NCBI GenBank assembly: GCA_964549945.1
Contig: CAZJXD010000009.1
Coordinates: 1-64,000, forward strand
Length of the DNA stretch: 64,000 nt
Direction of reading: 5' to 3'
Source: B25-G16 sp964549945
Lineage (GTDB): Bacteria > Desulfobacterota > DSM-4660 > Desulfatiglandales > B25-G16
The notes below the pieces were generated by a model. That model was not told the origin of the DNA. It did no database searches and saw only the letters and a program-made list of their open reading frames with translations. Positions 7,490 to 15,656 of the stretch are shown here, piece by piece (positions within the stretch are counted from its first letter, which is position 1; each line of letters opens with the position of its first letter). Both the position numbers and the translations under genes were made by a program.

Positions 7490-7587
7490 TTGCACCCCAT
7501 AAGCCCTTCGGCCTTGAGCCTTTCGGTTTCGAGCTCAAGGTCGAGAGACTCAGGGCCGAAAGGTTCACACCCGTGCCGGGCGTACAC
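7490..7587. repeat. Direct repeat R2, copy 1 (98 bp)
   Basis: Almost identical to 8873-8970, with four differences. CCTTTCGG and CCGAAAGG inside it can pair. The minus strand keeps an open frame of about 33 codons (beginning VYARHG, then EPFGPESLD) in both copies. It is probably part of a dispersed repeat family. Confidence 0.85.
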
Positions 7588-7678
7588 CTTGCTCTTGCAG
7601 CCGACAGCAAATAGCTGCGGCTGAAGAGCTCGGCGTAAGAATAATGGATACCACTAGTTAAAATTATATGGTTTCCAC

Positions 7679-7712
7679 TTGACAACGATATCAATATTGA
7701 TACTATATAACC
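7679..7712 (+). promoter_or_regulatory. hicAB promoter with palindromic operator
   Basis: TTGACA (7679-7684), a 16-base spacer and TACTAT (7701-7706) make a good sigma-70 promoter. The spacer contains the perfect 14-base palindrome TATCAATATTGATA (7689-7702), the expected place for autorepression by HicB. The predicted transcription start falls at or next to the hicA ATG (7713), so the message may be leaderless; no ribosome site precedes the ATG. Confidence 0.65.
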
Positions 7713-7973
7713 ATGGCCAAAATCGATGACATCTTGGTACAAATGAAGCGAAATCCTAAAGATGTCAGATTCACCGATTTATGTAAGGCCTGTGAAAATT
7801 TCTTTGGTGAGCCTCGTAAGAGTGCAAGTAGCCATCGAATTTACAAAACCCCCTGGAAAGGTGACCCTAGAATCAATATCCAAAATTATAAAGGAAAGGC
7901 CAAGGCATACCAAGTAAAACAGGTGCTTTTGGCTCTTGAAAAATTGGAGGTTGGACGCAGTGTTAAAAAATGA
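7713..7973 (+). CDS. hicA: HicA-type mRNA interferase toxin
   Basis: An 86-residue double-stranded-RNA-binding-fold toxin of the HicA (YcfA) family, which cleaves mRNA independently of the ribosome. The family signature is present: SSHRIYKTPW with catalytic His41, then the strand PRINIQNYKGKAKAYQVKQV. It is slightly longer than the usual 60-80 residues. The gene overlaps hicB by 14 bases and is driven by the promoter immediately upstream. The pair sits between duplicated repeats, in keeping with spread as a mobile or stabilising module. Confidence 0.88.
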   Translation: MAKIDDILVQMKRNPKDVRFTDLCKACENFFGEPRKSASSHRIYKTPWKGDPRINIQNYKGKAKAYQVKQVLLALEKLEVGRSVKK

Positions 7974-8286
7974 TCGATATACATACCGTGTAACCTGGTC
8001 TGAAGATGATAATGAATATGTAGGCTTGTGTGCGGAGTTTCCAAGCTTAAGTTGGCTGGCTCTTACCCCCGAAGCTGCTCTGAAAGGTATCCGAAAACTG
8101 GTTGCTGACGTAGTGAAGGACATGGACGCATCTGGGGAGACAGTCCCTGAGCCTATTGCTTGCAGGTCTTATAGTGGCAAATTTATGGTTCGCGTACCGC
8201 CGGATGTCCATCGAAAACTTGCTGTTCAAGCCGCAGAAACTGGTGTGAGCCTCAATCGGATTGCCAGTTCCAAATTAAGCCAATAA
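7960..8286 (+). CDS. hicB: HicB-type antitoxin
   Basis: A 108-residue antitoxin. The N-terminal half is the HicB partial RNase-H fold (YRVTWSEDDNEYVGLCAEFPSLSWLALTP split across strands). The C-terminal KFMVRVPPDVHRKLAVQA is a ribbon-helix-helix-like DNA-binding segment. GTG 7960 is preferred because GGAGG lies about 10 bases upstream; a TTG at 7936 gives a longer version. Translation is coupled to hicA. It should neutralise HicA and repress the operon at the palindrome at 7689-7702. Confidence 0.88.
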   Translation: MLKNDRYTYRVTWSEDDNEYVGLCAEFPSLSWLALTPEAALKGIRKLVADVVKDMDASGETVPEPIACRSYSGKFMVRVPPDVHRKLAVQAAETGVSLNRIASSKLSQ

Positions 8287-8335
8287 ATCAGAAATCCACA
8301 CAGTCAATGGTTAACAGGATAGACAGAGCTGTACC

Positions 8336-8491
8336 ATGGAGTTGTCCAAAAGGCTCTATACAGCAACCTTAACATTCTTTATGACGGTGATCTTAAGCGC
8401 GCTTATGTGTTATTTTATACCACGGTTGATTCTTTCTTCTGATTTTGACTTGCTCTCCCTTGAAAGCAACGTATTCCTCTTTATTGGGTAA
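8336..8491 (+). CDS. Possible small membrane protein, 51 aa
   Basis: An open frame from ATG 8336 to TAA 8491 encodes a short basic N-terminus, one hydrophobic helix of about 22 residues (TATLTFFMTVILSALMCYF) and a polar-hydrophobic tail. It ends four bases before repeat R1 copy 2, so it may be the remaining part of a longer gene cut by the duplication. There is no clear ribosome site and no recognised family. Confidence 0.3.
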   Translation: MELSKRLYTATLTFFMTVILSALMCYFIPRLILSSDFDLLSLESNVFLFIG

Positions 8492-8495
8492 TAAA

Positions 8496-8763
8496 GCTGA
8501 TAAAAAATTAAGTTGCTCTTGATATAGCATAATAGCAGTCGTGCAGGAATTGCATTAAATATTTTGAGTTTTTTGATAAGCTTATCCTATGCCATGATCA
8601 TCAAGATTAGATGCCCCTGGTATTCTGCACATGCGTCATGTAATATCGACAAGCCCTGGCTCATAGCTTTGCGCTCCAGCTTCCTTCAGACACCGCCTCA
8701 CGACGATGCCCTTGCCTTCGGCTAGTACTTATGTCAGTGTATATTTACACTCACAGGGTTCAT
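8496..8763. repeat. Direct repeat R1, copy 2 (268 bp)
   Basis: The second copy of the 7199-7478 repeat, in the same orientation, offset by 1297 bases. Lacks 11 bases present in copy 1. Confidence 0.9.
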
Positions 8764-8872
8764 CCTGATACGCTTTTAATATAGATTTATGGTGCGGACT
8801 TCATAGTGTACGAGAAAGATGCTCCTAGCAATTAAACACAAGGGGTCGCTACAGGACAGGCATACAGGGGGC

Positions 8873-8970
8873 TTGCACCCCATAAGCCCTTCGGCCTTGA
8901 GCCTTTCGGTTTCGAGCTCAAAGTCGAGAGACTCAGGGCCAAAAGGTTCACGCCCATGCCGGGCGTACAC
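8873..8970. repeat. Direct repeat R2, copy 2 (98 bp)
   Basis: The second copy of 7490-7587, in the same orientation. It is separated from R1 copy 2 by 109 bases, against 11 bases between the copies at 7.4 kb. Four point differences; on the minus strand two are silent and two replace residues. Confidence 0.85.
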
Positions 8971-9037
8971 AAATCTAATTCATCCGACGCAGAGAAACGA
9001 GCGGGTGATTAGAGGAGTTATACAAAAGGAGAAATAA

Positions 9038-10018
9038 ATGCCAAGTTTGCGAAGTCGTTTGCTTCCATTCATAATGAAAAATCGCCATCTCTTGCGGTTC
9101 CGACTCAAAAAAGAAACCATTGACTGGAATAAGAACGAATCAATTCTTCGTTTTCGCGAACAATGTGAAAAAGGTGCAAAACGGTTCGGTAAGATTCCCG
9201 CTGGAATAGAAGTGATGCCTGCCATGATCAACAACCTCTCAGCAGAATGGATTATGCCTTCAGCGGCGACCAAAGACAAAGTGATATTTTTCGTTCACGG
9301 CGGCGGTTATGTGTCTGGATCATGTTCCGACCACCGCATTCATGTCTCCAAGTTTGTCAAAGGCACCAACATTGGCGCTCTGTTGTTCGAGTATCGTTTG
9401 GCTCCGGAACACACTTTTCCTGCAGCACTCGATGATTCAGTCAAAGCATACCAATGGCTGCTTGCCCAGGGTGTTTTACCTTCCAATATTGCATTCGCTG
9501 GAGATTCAGCCGGCGGAGGTCTGTGTTTAGCTACATTACTTGCCCTTAGAGATAAGGGTATTCCTCTTCCAGCGGCTGCGGTGGCACTCTCTCCCTGGAC
9601 AGATCTTAGATGCACGGGCGCGTCCTATCGAAGTAATGCCGGTAAATGCCTCTCACCCGATGGGACGTGGACTGCGTTCAGCAAGCATTACGCTGGCGAT
9701 CATGATCCCGGCTTGCCGTGGATATCCCCTCTGTACGGAGACCTTCACGGTCTTCCGCCCATACTCATCTATGCGGGAGGAGATGAAATACTTCTCGATG
9801 ACTCGGTGCGTTTTGCGGAAAATGCGAAAGCTGCAGGCGTGGATGTTACATTGCGGGTCGGTAAGGGGCTGTTTCATTGCTATCCTGTGTGTGCTCCCCT
9901 TTTCCCAGAAGCGACACAGGCAATGAACGAAATTTGCAGTTTTATAAGGATACACTTAATGAACGACAAGGACTTGCAGGCTAATTCAGCCGACGGAAAA
10001 ATCCGCGCGGCTGATTAG
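9038..10018 (+). CDS. Alpha/beta hydrolase, HSL-family (family IV) esterase
   Basis: A 326-residue cytoplasmic esterase/lipase. It shows the family IV HGGG oxyanion motif (residues 87-90), the nucleophile elbow GDSAGG with Ser157, an acid residue in GGDEILLDDS and the base His in LFHCYPV. The N-terminal 80 residues are the usual cap helices. The start has a strong AAAGGAG site. It probably hydrolyses short-chain acyl esters; the true substrate is unknown. The gene begins just after repeat R2 and is followed 18 bases later by a small nuclease-like gene. Confidence 0.85.
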   Translation: MPSLRSRLLPFIMKNRHLLRFRLKKETIDWNKNESILRFREQCEKGAKRFGKIPAGIEVMPAMINNLSAEWIMPSAATKDKVIFFVHGGGYVSGSCSDHRIHVSKFVKGTNIGALLFEYRLAPEHTFPAALDDSVKAYQWLLAQGVLPSNIAFAGDSAGGGLCLATLLALRDKGIPLPAAAVALSPWTDLRCTGASYRSNAGKCLSPDGTWTAFSKHYAGDHDPGLPWISPLYGDLHGLPPILIYAGGDEILLDDSVRFAENAKAAGVDVTLRVGKGLFHCYPVCAPLFPEATQAMNEICSFIRIHLMNDKDLQANSADGKIRAAD

Positions 10019-10036
10019 CATCGTTATGGCAAAGAT

Positions 10037-10552
10037 ATGAAATATGACGAACATGAAGTAGAGAGGCTGTATCAGGAAAACCTTTCAGCTGCTCGCCAGT
10101 TGCTTGCTTCCTTGCCTGTAGCGGAGGGAAGGCAACCGATCACAAAAGGGTTAAATGGCTGGGTATATGAGCAGACAATCCGCCATTGTTTATGTGAGGA
10201 ATTGAAAGAATTGGGAATAGTCCCGGCTATAGAGGAGCAAGTGCCACTCCACGGTAGAACCAAGGTTGACTTGCTGGTGGGTACAGTTGCTATTGAAATA
10301 AAGGCCTTGGGTATTTTCGGCAATGCCGCACGGAAATATAGCGGCTACCGAGCTAAGGCAGAAGAGAATGGCTGGAGCTATTTTTATTTGACGCGGGGGA
10401 AGAGCTATGCTCCTTATCGTGTTTCAATGCAGTCCACCTTTGGAGAAGAAAAAGCCTTTTTCTTGGACACAGAAGGAGATTGGGAGAGATTCGTGAGTGA
10501 ACTCATAAGAAACCTGAACAAAGGCCATAATCTGGTAAGGAGGAGCTTCTAA
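10037..10552 (+). CDS. PD-(D/E)XK nuclease-like protein, 171 aa
   Basis: A small protein with the sequence TKVDLLVGTVAIEIKALG (about residues 76-93), the D-x(n)-E-x-K arrangement of PD-(D/E)XK nucleases, preceded by an Arg/Lys-rich helix with conserved WVYEQ. The second half has LTRGKSYAPYRVS. No DNA-binding domain is attached. It may be a stand-alone restriction-like or repair nuclease, or a housekeeping member of this fold of unknown role. The ribosome site is weak. Confidence 0.55.
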   Translation: MKYDEHEVERLYQENLSAARQLLASLPVAEGRQPITKGLNGWVYEQTIRHCLCEELKELGIVPAIEEQVPLHGRTKVDLLVGTVAIEIKALGIFGNAARKYSGYRAKAEENGWSYFYLTRGKSYAPYRVSMQSTFGEEKAFFLDTEGDWERFVSELIRNLNKGHNLVRRSF

Positions 10553-10764
10553 ATCCCCCTCTCCACACCATCCGCCTTCGCCATGATGCTATGAAGGACA
10601 TATCAACTATGCGGCTTGCGGATCTACGACGGGGCATGTGGGTCCCCCTTTCGACAGGCTCAAGGCAAGCGCTTCGGCAGGCTCAAGAAAAGCTCTCTAG
10701 GCCGTTCACGAAGACTATCGGACCATAGCCGGATGATCAGCACGTTATGCAGAGGAAAGAAAAT

Positions 10765-11634
10765 ATGGCAAAAAACAAAAGAGTGCTCGTTGTGGGAGCT
10801 ACAGGTTATTTAGGGAAGTTCCTGGTCAGAGAACTAAAAGGGCAGGGATATTGGATTAGAGCGCTCGCTAGGGATAATAGAAAAATCGAACCCATAAGAC
10901 AGTATGTCGATGAAACCTTCCTGGGCGAGGCCACAAAACCCGAAACAATAAAGGGGATCTGCAAAGACATAGATATTGTTTTATCATCCCTTGGGATTAC
11001 CAAACAAAAAGATGGCCTCACCTATATGGATGTTGATTATCAAGGGAACAAAAATATCCTTAACGATGCGCTTTCAGGAAATGTGAAGAAGTTCATGTAC
11101 ATCTCCGTATTTAATTCAGATAATTTGCGCCATCTTGCAATCGTAAAGGCAAAGGAAAGATTCGTTCAAGAGCTGATAGAGGCTGACATTGCGCATATCA
11201 TCGTGAGGCCTAACGGTTTTTTCTCAGACATTACGGAAATCTTCAATATGGCCAAAAGAGGACGTGTTTATCTGTTTGGCAATGGTGAATACCGGGCTAA
11301 CCCCATTCATGGTGCAGATCTCGCCAAGGCATGTGTCGAGCGTTTGGGCTCGAACGCTGGAGAGCTCGATATCGGAGGCCCTGAGATACTTACACAGAAT
11401 GAGATTGCATCACAAGCCTTTGATGTATTGGGGAAAGCCCCAAAGATCACCTACATTCCTCTTTGGATCAGGAACCTGACAGTTAAGCTCGCGAGGATCT
11501 TTACGTCGGTTAAAACATACGGTCCTATCGAGTTTTTCATGACGGTCCTGGCCATGGACATGGTCGCTCCGACATACGGACGACATACCATCAAAGAATA
11601 CTTCAAGGAAATTAATGAGGCAAGTAATGTCTGA
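10765..11634 (+). CDS. NAD(P)-binding SDR family protein (NmrA-like)
   Basis: A 289-residue extended/atypical short-chain dehydrogenase. It has an N-terminal Rossmann motif VVGATGYLGKF, then DVDYQGNKNIL, YISVF in place of the usual Tyr region, and VRPNGFFSD. The lack of a classical YxxxK triad points to an NmrA/complex-I-assembly-type protein rather than an active dehydrogenase. ATG 10765 follows AGAGGAAAG at good spacing; the upstream ATG 10747 is less likely. Hydrophobic residues near the C-terminus (GPIEFFMTVLAM) resemble those of homologues acting on quinone or membrane substrates. It is followed by the relic of a small membrane protein. Confidence 0.8.
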   Translation: MAKNKRVLVVGATGYLGKFLVRELKGQGYWIRALARDNRKIEPIRQYVDETFLGEATKPETIKGICKDIDIVLSSLGITKQKDGLTYMDVDYQGNKNILNDALSGNVKKFMYISVFNSDNLRHLAIVKAKERFVQELIEADIAHIIVRPNGFFSDITEIFNMAKRGRVYLFGNGEYRANPIHGADLAKACVERLGSNAGELDIGGPEILTQNEIASQAFDVLGKAPKITYIPLWIRNLTVKLARIFTSVKTYGPIEFFMTVLAMDMVAPTYGRHTIKEYFKEINEASNV

Positions 11635-11639
11635 TCTGC

Positions 11640-11880
11640 TTTTTTTGGCTCTATCCGACAAATGCTCTTTTGCTGATCAATCATGAAATTGATTTAGCGT
11701 ATTGGAGAGAACGGGAGCTTTTCATGTTGCCTTGGAGGATCAAGGGGTTTCTGTTGTTACACCTCCCGTTGTTTTTTATGGTCTTGTGTGGTTTGAAGGG
11801 GTCTCCGCCTTTGTAATTCATACATATTTCTTGACGAAAGGACGAAGGGAATTCAATAAACCAATTTCAAAACTCAGGAT
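11640..11880 (+). pseudogene. Frameshifted relic of a small multi-pass membrane protein
   Basis: One frame, open from about 11640 to the stop at 11816, reads LLINHEIDLAYWRERELF and then hydrophobic helices (GFLLLHLPLFFMVLCGL). The continuation is in another frame (ending by about 11880): GVSAFVIHTYFLTKGRREF. Joined, they resemble one small membrane protein with a single frameshift near 11780-11800. No start codon remains at the 5' end. The rest of the 11635-12005 gap holds nothing recognisable. Confidence 0.5.
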
Positions 11881-12005
11881 CTACGAAGCGGTTGCACGCG
11901 CCCGCGCTCCGTGTGCGGCTGATCTAAGTCGCCAGATTCAAAAATGAAATTTCTGCTGCTTAAAAATCGACACAAAAAACGCTTAAGATACCAAGAGCAA
12001 AACAT

Positions 12006-12929
12006 ATGAACGCTGCTGAAATTATGAAGGACCTGTTTTTTATCGAAAGGGGATATCTGAATTCGAATCACTTCGTGTATCGATCAGAACAACCGGTTCT
12101 CATTGACACCGGTTATATCGCTGACTTTAATTTAACCGAGCGTTTAATAAAGGATATAGGCGTCAATATCGCACACACCCGGCTCATAATAAGCACCCAT
12201 ACCCACTGTGACCACATTGGAGGAAATAGAATCATTCAAGACAGATCCGGCTGTGATATCGCCCTGCACAACGTTGGAAAATATTTCATGGATTCCCGGG
12301 ATGACTGGGCCACCTGGTGGAGGTATTTCGGCCAGGAAGCCGATTTCTTCACCCCTACCAAGGCATTAGATGACGAAGACATGATCCCCGTTGGTCCCCA
12401 CGAATTTCAGGTCCTCCACACACCAGGTCATGCCTCTGATGGCATCGTCCTTTACAACAAAAAAGAAAAAGTCCTCATCTCCGGGGACGCACTTTGGGAG
12501 GACGATATACCCACGATTACGATGCGGGTAGAAGGGAGCACGTGTCTTTTTGATCTTTTGGATTCCCTTGAAAAACTTGAATCCCTTGATGTAGAAATGG
12601 TGTATCCCGGGCACGGGATACCATTTACGGATTTCAAAGAGGCCATATCCAAGGGCAAGACAAAGGCACGGGACTTCCTGAATCACAGAGAAAAAACCGG
12701 CGACTCCCTGCTCAAGAAGATCACGATTTACACCCTTCTCATGCACAGGAAGGTGGATGAAGAGATGTTTTTCGGCCATCTGATGGGAACCTATTGGTTC
12801 AAGGAGACGATTGATCTATTCTTTAACAGCGAGTATCAGCGTAAATATGAGGAGGTCATGAGCGATTTCCTGAGCCGCGATATTGTCAGGCGGAAAGATG
12901 GCACGTTGTTTACAACCGTCAAGCCATGA
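12006..12929 (+). CDS. Metallo-beta-lactamase fold hydrolase
   Basis: A 307-residue MBL-fold metallohydrolase. It has the zinc signature HTHCDHIGG (His65, His67, Asp69, His70), a further His in HTPGHASDG, Asp in ISGDALW and His in VYPGHG. The order and spacing match glyoxalase-II/lactonase-type members. A C-terminal region of about 80 residues (winged-helix-like, as in LACTB2 relatives) follows. It is probably cytosolic and hydrolyses a thioester or lactone. Neither ATG 12006 nor ATG 12024 has a strong ribosome site. Confidence 0.85.
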   Translation: MNAAEIMKDLFFIERGYLNSNHFVYRSEQPVLIDTGYIADFNLTERLIKDIGVNIAHTRLIISTHTHCDHIGGNRIIQDRSGCDIALHNVGKYFMDSRDDWATWWRYFGQEADFFTPTKALDDEDMIPVGPHEFQVLHTPGHASDGIVLYNKKEKVLISGDALWEDDIPTITMRVEGSTCLFDLLDSLEKLESLDVEMVYPGHGIPFTDFKEAISKGKTKARDFLNHREKTGDSLLKKITIYTLLMHRKVDEEMFFGHLMGTYWFKETIDLFFNSEYQRKYEEVMSDFLSRDIVRRKDGTLFTTVKP

Positions 12930-13004
12930 AAAGAAATTTCCCCCTGGTCTTTGGTAGGAAAAATGGGCCAATCTCGGAAAGAAATCTGATTAACGCGGTA
13001 TTTT

Positions 13005-13991
13005 ATGAAAAGGGTTAGTGTCTTCCAGGGGAAATGGTTGACTGTCATCATTTCTCTCTTTTTGCTCCTCTTCATGCCAACGAGCAATATACGGGCAGAG
13101 GGCCGATCCAGCGTGCTCGAATGCTCCCGGATTGAAAACGAAGAGGAACGGCTGAAATGCTACGATGAAATTGTGCGTCGCGAATCCAACAAGTATGACT
13201 CCTATCTGTCAAAACAGTGGGAACTGGATAGGGATAAGCCACGAGACCAATACGTCATTATGCCGCATCGATCTAACTACATCCTGCCTGTTGCGTATAA
13301 CAGCTCGCCCAATACGGGCCCCTTTCAGGAGGCTTCCACCGGTGAGGATGTTCAAGAGACCGAAGTAAAGTTTCAAATAAGCCTGAAGGTCAAGCTCTGG
13401 CAGGATATCCTTGGCAAGGATATGGACCTGTGGTTCGGGTACACCCAGAAGTCGTTCTGGCAGCTTTACAACTTTGCAGACTCTTCCCCGTTCCGTGAAA
13501 CCAATTATGAGCCTGAATTGCTGCTCAATGTTCGCACAAATTTCAGCTTTCTGGGGATGAATGCCCGCACTATGAACGTGGGATTTAATCATCAATCCAA
13601 CGGCCGCTCTGAACCGTTTTCAAGGGGCTGGAACCGGATTGTAGGAAACGTGGGCCTCGAAAGAGATAATTTCATTCTGCTTTTCAAGGCATGGTACCGC
13701 ATTCCCGAGAGCGAAGAAAAGGATGATAATCCGGATATTGACGATTATATGGGATATGGTGAGATCTGGGGCTACTATGTGTGGAGTGGATACAGGCTTG
13801 GTGCGATGCTCCGTAATAACCTTAGGCTCAACGACAATCGAGGGGCATTGCAGCTTGAATGGAGCATGCCCATCACCAAGAATGTTGGCCTCTATATCCA
13901 GTATTTCAACGGATACGGCGAGAGCCTGCTCGATTACAACCACAGCGTCAATCGCATCTCTATCGGGTTTATTCTGACCGATTGGGATTGA
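13005..13991 (+). CDS. pldA: Outer-membrane phospholipase A1 (OMPLA)
   Basis: A 328-residue exported protein. A basic N-terminus and hydrophobic segment (about 12-30) form a signal peptide. The catalytic centre NVGFNHQSNGRS gives His196 and Ser198, and Asn210 (RGWNR) lies 12 residues after the Ser as in E. coli OMPLA. Motifs YTQKSFWQLYN and SPFRETNYEPELL are characteristic. The rest alternates as barrel strands. The mature N-terminal 90 residues are longer than in E. coli PldA. The enzyme hydrolyses phospholipids that flip to the outer leaflet. The presence of this gene supports a diderm host. Confidence 0.9.
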   Translation: MKRVSVFQGKWLTVIISLFLLLFMPTSNIRAEGRSSVLECSRIENEEERLKCYDEIVRRESNKYDSYLSKQWELDRDKPRDQYVIMPHRSNYILPVAYNSSPNTGPFQEASTGEDVQETEVKFQISLKVKLWQDILGKDMDLWFGYTQKSFWQLYNFADSSPFRETNYEPELLLNVRTNFSFLGMNARTMNVGFNHQSNGRSEPFSRGWNRIVGNVGLERDNFILLFKAWYRIPESEEKDDNPDIDDYMGYGEIWGYYVWSGYRLGAMLRNNLRLNDNRGALQLEWSMPITKNVGLYIQYFNGYGESLLDYNHSVNRISIGFILTDWD

Positions 13992-14110
13992 GCCCTGGCA
14001 ATGTCTTCTTCAGGACATTATGTGATACATGCCATGGAGATGTAGATGTATGTATGGAATAGGAACTAATTTGCAAAATGGGCGATCAAAAACTGACTGG
14101 AGGTGCGTGA

Positions 14111-14665
14111 ATGAATGCAATTATCATCTACTGGTCGAACACGGGCAACACCGAGAAGGTAGCCTACGCGATCCACGAGGGCCTTGAAGAGGCCGGCGCG
14201 AACGTCACCATCAAGAGGGTAGGGGAAGCAGGGGATATCGATTACTTCACCTACGATCTGGTTTGTATCGGCTTTCCATCCCATCAATGGCACCCCCCTG
14301 AACCCATGGATGCATTCCTGAACAAAAGGCAAAGGGCTTACAGCAAACAGGGGTACGTGAAGGTCGGTGCCCCAAAGGTAGCGGGCAAGAATGCGCTGAT
14401 CTTCTGCACCTATTCGGGGCCCCACACGGGCATTCGCGAGGTCATACCGGCGGGTTTGTACGCCGGACAATTCTTCGAGCATCTGGGCTTCACCGTGGTG
14501 GGCGAGTGGTACGTGGTGGGCGAGTTTCATGGGAAAGAAGCAAATAGCACCAGGGGGAGGCTCGGAGACATCCGAGGCCGTCCCAATGAGGAAGACCTTC
14601 GCAAGGTGAAGCTGGATACGATCCAGCTCGCAGGCACGATTACAGACTCGGCAGAGGAACAGTAG
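14111..14665 (+). CDS. Flavodoxin-family protein
   Basis: A 184-residue flavodoxin-fold protein. The FMN phosphate loop is SNTGNTEKVA (residues 9-18) at the first strand end, and the second binding region is GFPSHQWHPP followed by TYSGPHTG. It is preceded by GGAGGTG at proper spacing. It is probably an electron carrier or NAD(P)H:FMN-type oxidoreductase. The length fits long-chain flavodoxin-like proteins with a C-terminal extension. It is not in an evident operon. Confidence 0.82.
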   Translation: MNAIIIYWSNTGNTEKVAYAIHEGLEEAGANVTIKRVGEAGDIDYFTYDLVCIGFPSHQWHPPEPMDAFLNKRQRAYSKQGYVKVGAPKVAGKNALIFCTYSGPHTGIREVIPAGLYAGQFFEHLGFTVVGEWYVVGEFHGKEANSTRGRLGDIRGRPNEEDLRKVKLDTIQLAGTITDSAEEQ

Positions 14666-14843
14666 TTATTTGTCGTTGCGACCGATACCTGGTAGTGGAA
14701 ATGAATTCCCATTATTAACAATTGAGTGGGCTCGAAATGGATGGCACATTTCAACGCTAGTCATCCCAATCATTAGCTTTCCCTGTGACAGCAGGTAAAA
14801 CGGGAAAGCGGACCATAACTACAAATAAAGAGGGGACGACTAA

Positions 14844-15002
14844 ATGTCCGTATTCGATAACCGTGAATACGATAACCATGAGCAGGCTCTATTCTGTCGT
14901 GATGAAGAGGTCGGCTTGCGCCCTTTCTCGCTTCACTTCAGAGAAACGATTATGCTGTATATACGAACTATAGTGTGGTATATGGCCTTAGAGAGTAGAT
15001 GA
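14844..15002 (+). pseudogene. 5' fragment of a Glu/Leu/Phe/Val dehydrogenase gene
   Basis: An ATG with a good GAGGGGA ribosome site begins MSVFDNREYDNHEQALFC followed by RDEEVGLR, which closely matches the conserved N-terminus of leucine/valine-type amino-acid dehydrogenases. After about 26 codons homology stops abruptly and an unrelated frame runs to TGA 15002. The other 320 or so residues are missing. The preceding 14666-14843 DNA holds nothing recognisable. Confidence 0.6.
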
Positions 15003-15034
15003 GTACTGCGTGGGATATTTGATAGGAGAGCGCC

Positions 15035-15583
15035 GTGAATTCAAGGGTTATCGGGGGTGTGGCAATAGCCATTGTGGGTGTATTTTTATTCTTCAGTTCC
15101 GGCTGTGACAATAGAAACAAGGAGGCGCAAGAGGCCGCCAAAACGGCCCGTGACAATGCCGAGGCAGAACTCGAGAAGGTAAAGGAGCGGGATGAGCGGG
15201 CCAAGGAGGTAATTCAGAGGAAATTCGGTGCGGTCGCCAAATTCGACAGCCGCTTTCAGGACTACGCCCCCCGGGATGCCGAAACCGAATCCGGTGAAGA
15301 ACTTGAAGCTGAGGAGGGCGCCCTCAGGGGCTACGTAGCCGTGTGGGGCGCCAAGCCCGGCACCGTGGGCAGCACGAGGGGCATGAGGGTGTCGCTACGC
15401 GATGAAGACGGGTATCTTTACTACGCATGGATCGACTCGGAGAACCGGTACCGGATCTCCGCACCCGCCGGCGAATATACCCTGATAATCGAGGAGCCTG
15501 GATACAAACGCTTCGAGAAAAGCGTCACGGTCGAAGGCGGCAGAGAGAGGCTTATGGCCCCTATCGGGCTTCAAAATGAGTAG
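15035..15583 (+). CDS. Lipoprotein with coiled coil and carboxypeptidase-regulatory-like domain
   Basis: A 182-residue predicted lipoprotein beginning at GTG with GGAGAG upstream. The signal helix ends FFSSGC (lipobox). Residues 27-65 are a highly charged coiled coil (KEAQEAAKTARDNAEAELEK). After an acidic linker comes a beta-sandwich (GMRVSLRDEDGYLYYAW, RISAPAGEYTLIIEEPGY) of the type seen in carboxypeptidase regulatory or prealbumin-like domains. It probably sits in the periplasm as a structural or adhesive component. Function unknown. Confidence 0.7.
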   Translation: MNSRVIGGVAIAIVGVFLFFSSGCDNRNKEAQEAAKTARDNAEAELEKVKERDERAKEVIQRKFGAVAKFDSRFQDYAPRDAETESGEELEAEEGALRGYVAVWGAKPGTVGSTRGMRVSLRDEDGYLYYAWIDSENRYRISAPAGEYTLIIEEPGYKRFEKSVTVEGGRERLMAPIGLQNE

Positions 15584-15656
15584 GTTTACGCCCGCAGCCC
15601 TATAAAAGGCCTCGCCAACCATTGTTTCCCGCTCCTCGTTATTTTCCAAAGGCAAC

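Larger units (their letters stand above)
8287..9037. other. Gap of 751 bp made mostly of repeat copies
   Basis: It holds a possible 51-codon frame (8336-8491), R1 copy 2 (8496-8763), about 109 bases of unique DNA, R2 copy 2 (8873-8970), and the leader of the esterase gene with AAAGGAG at about 9024. Nothing else was recognised. Confidence 0.6.

Noticed and set aside
10616..10700. Repeated phrase TTTCGACAGGCTCAAGG / TTCGGCAGGCTCAAG
   Set aside because: Looks like a common short dispersed repeat; two partial copies are not enough to define an element, and the frame over it is not a gene.
11702..11947. 81-codon open frame as an independent gene
   Set aside because: Its useful part continues a membrane-protein relic from another frame, so it was merged into the pseudogene at 11640-11880.
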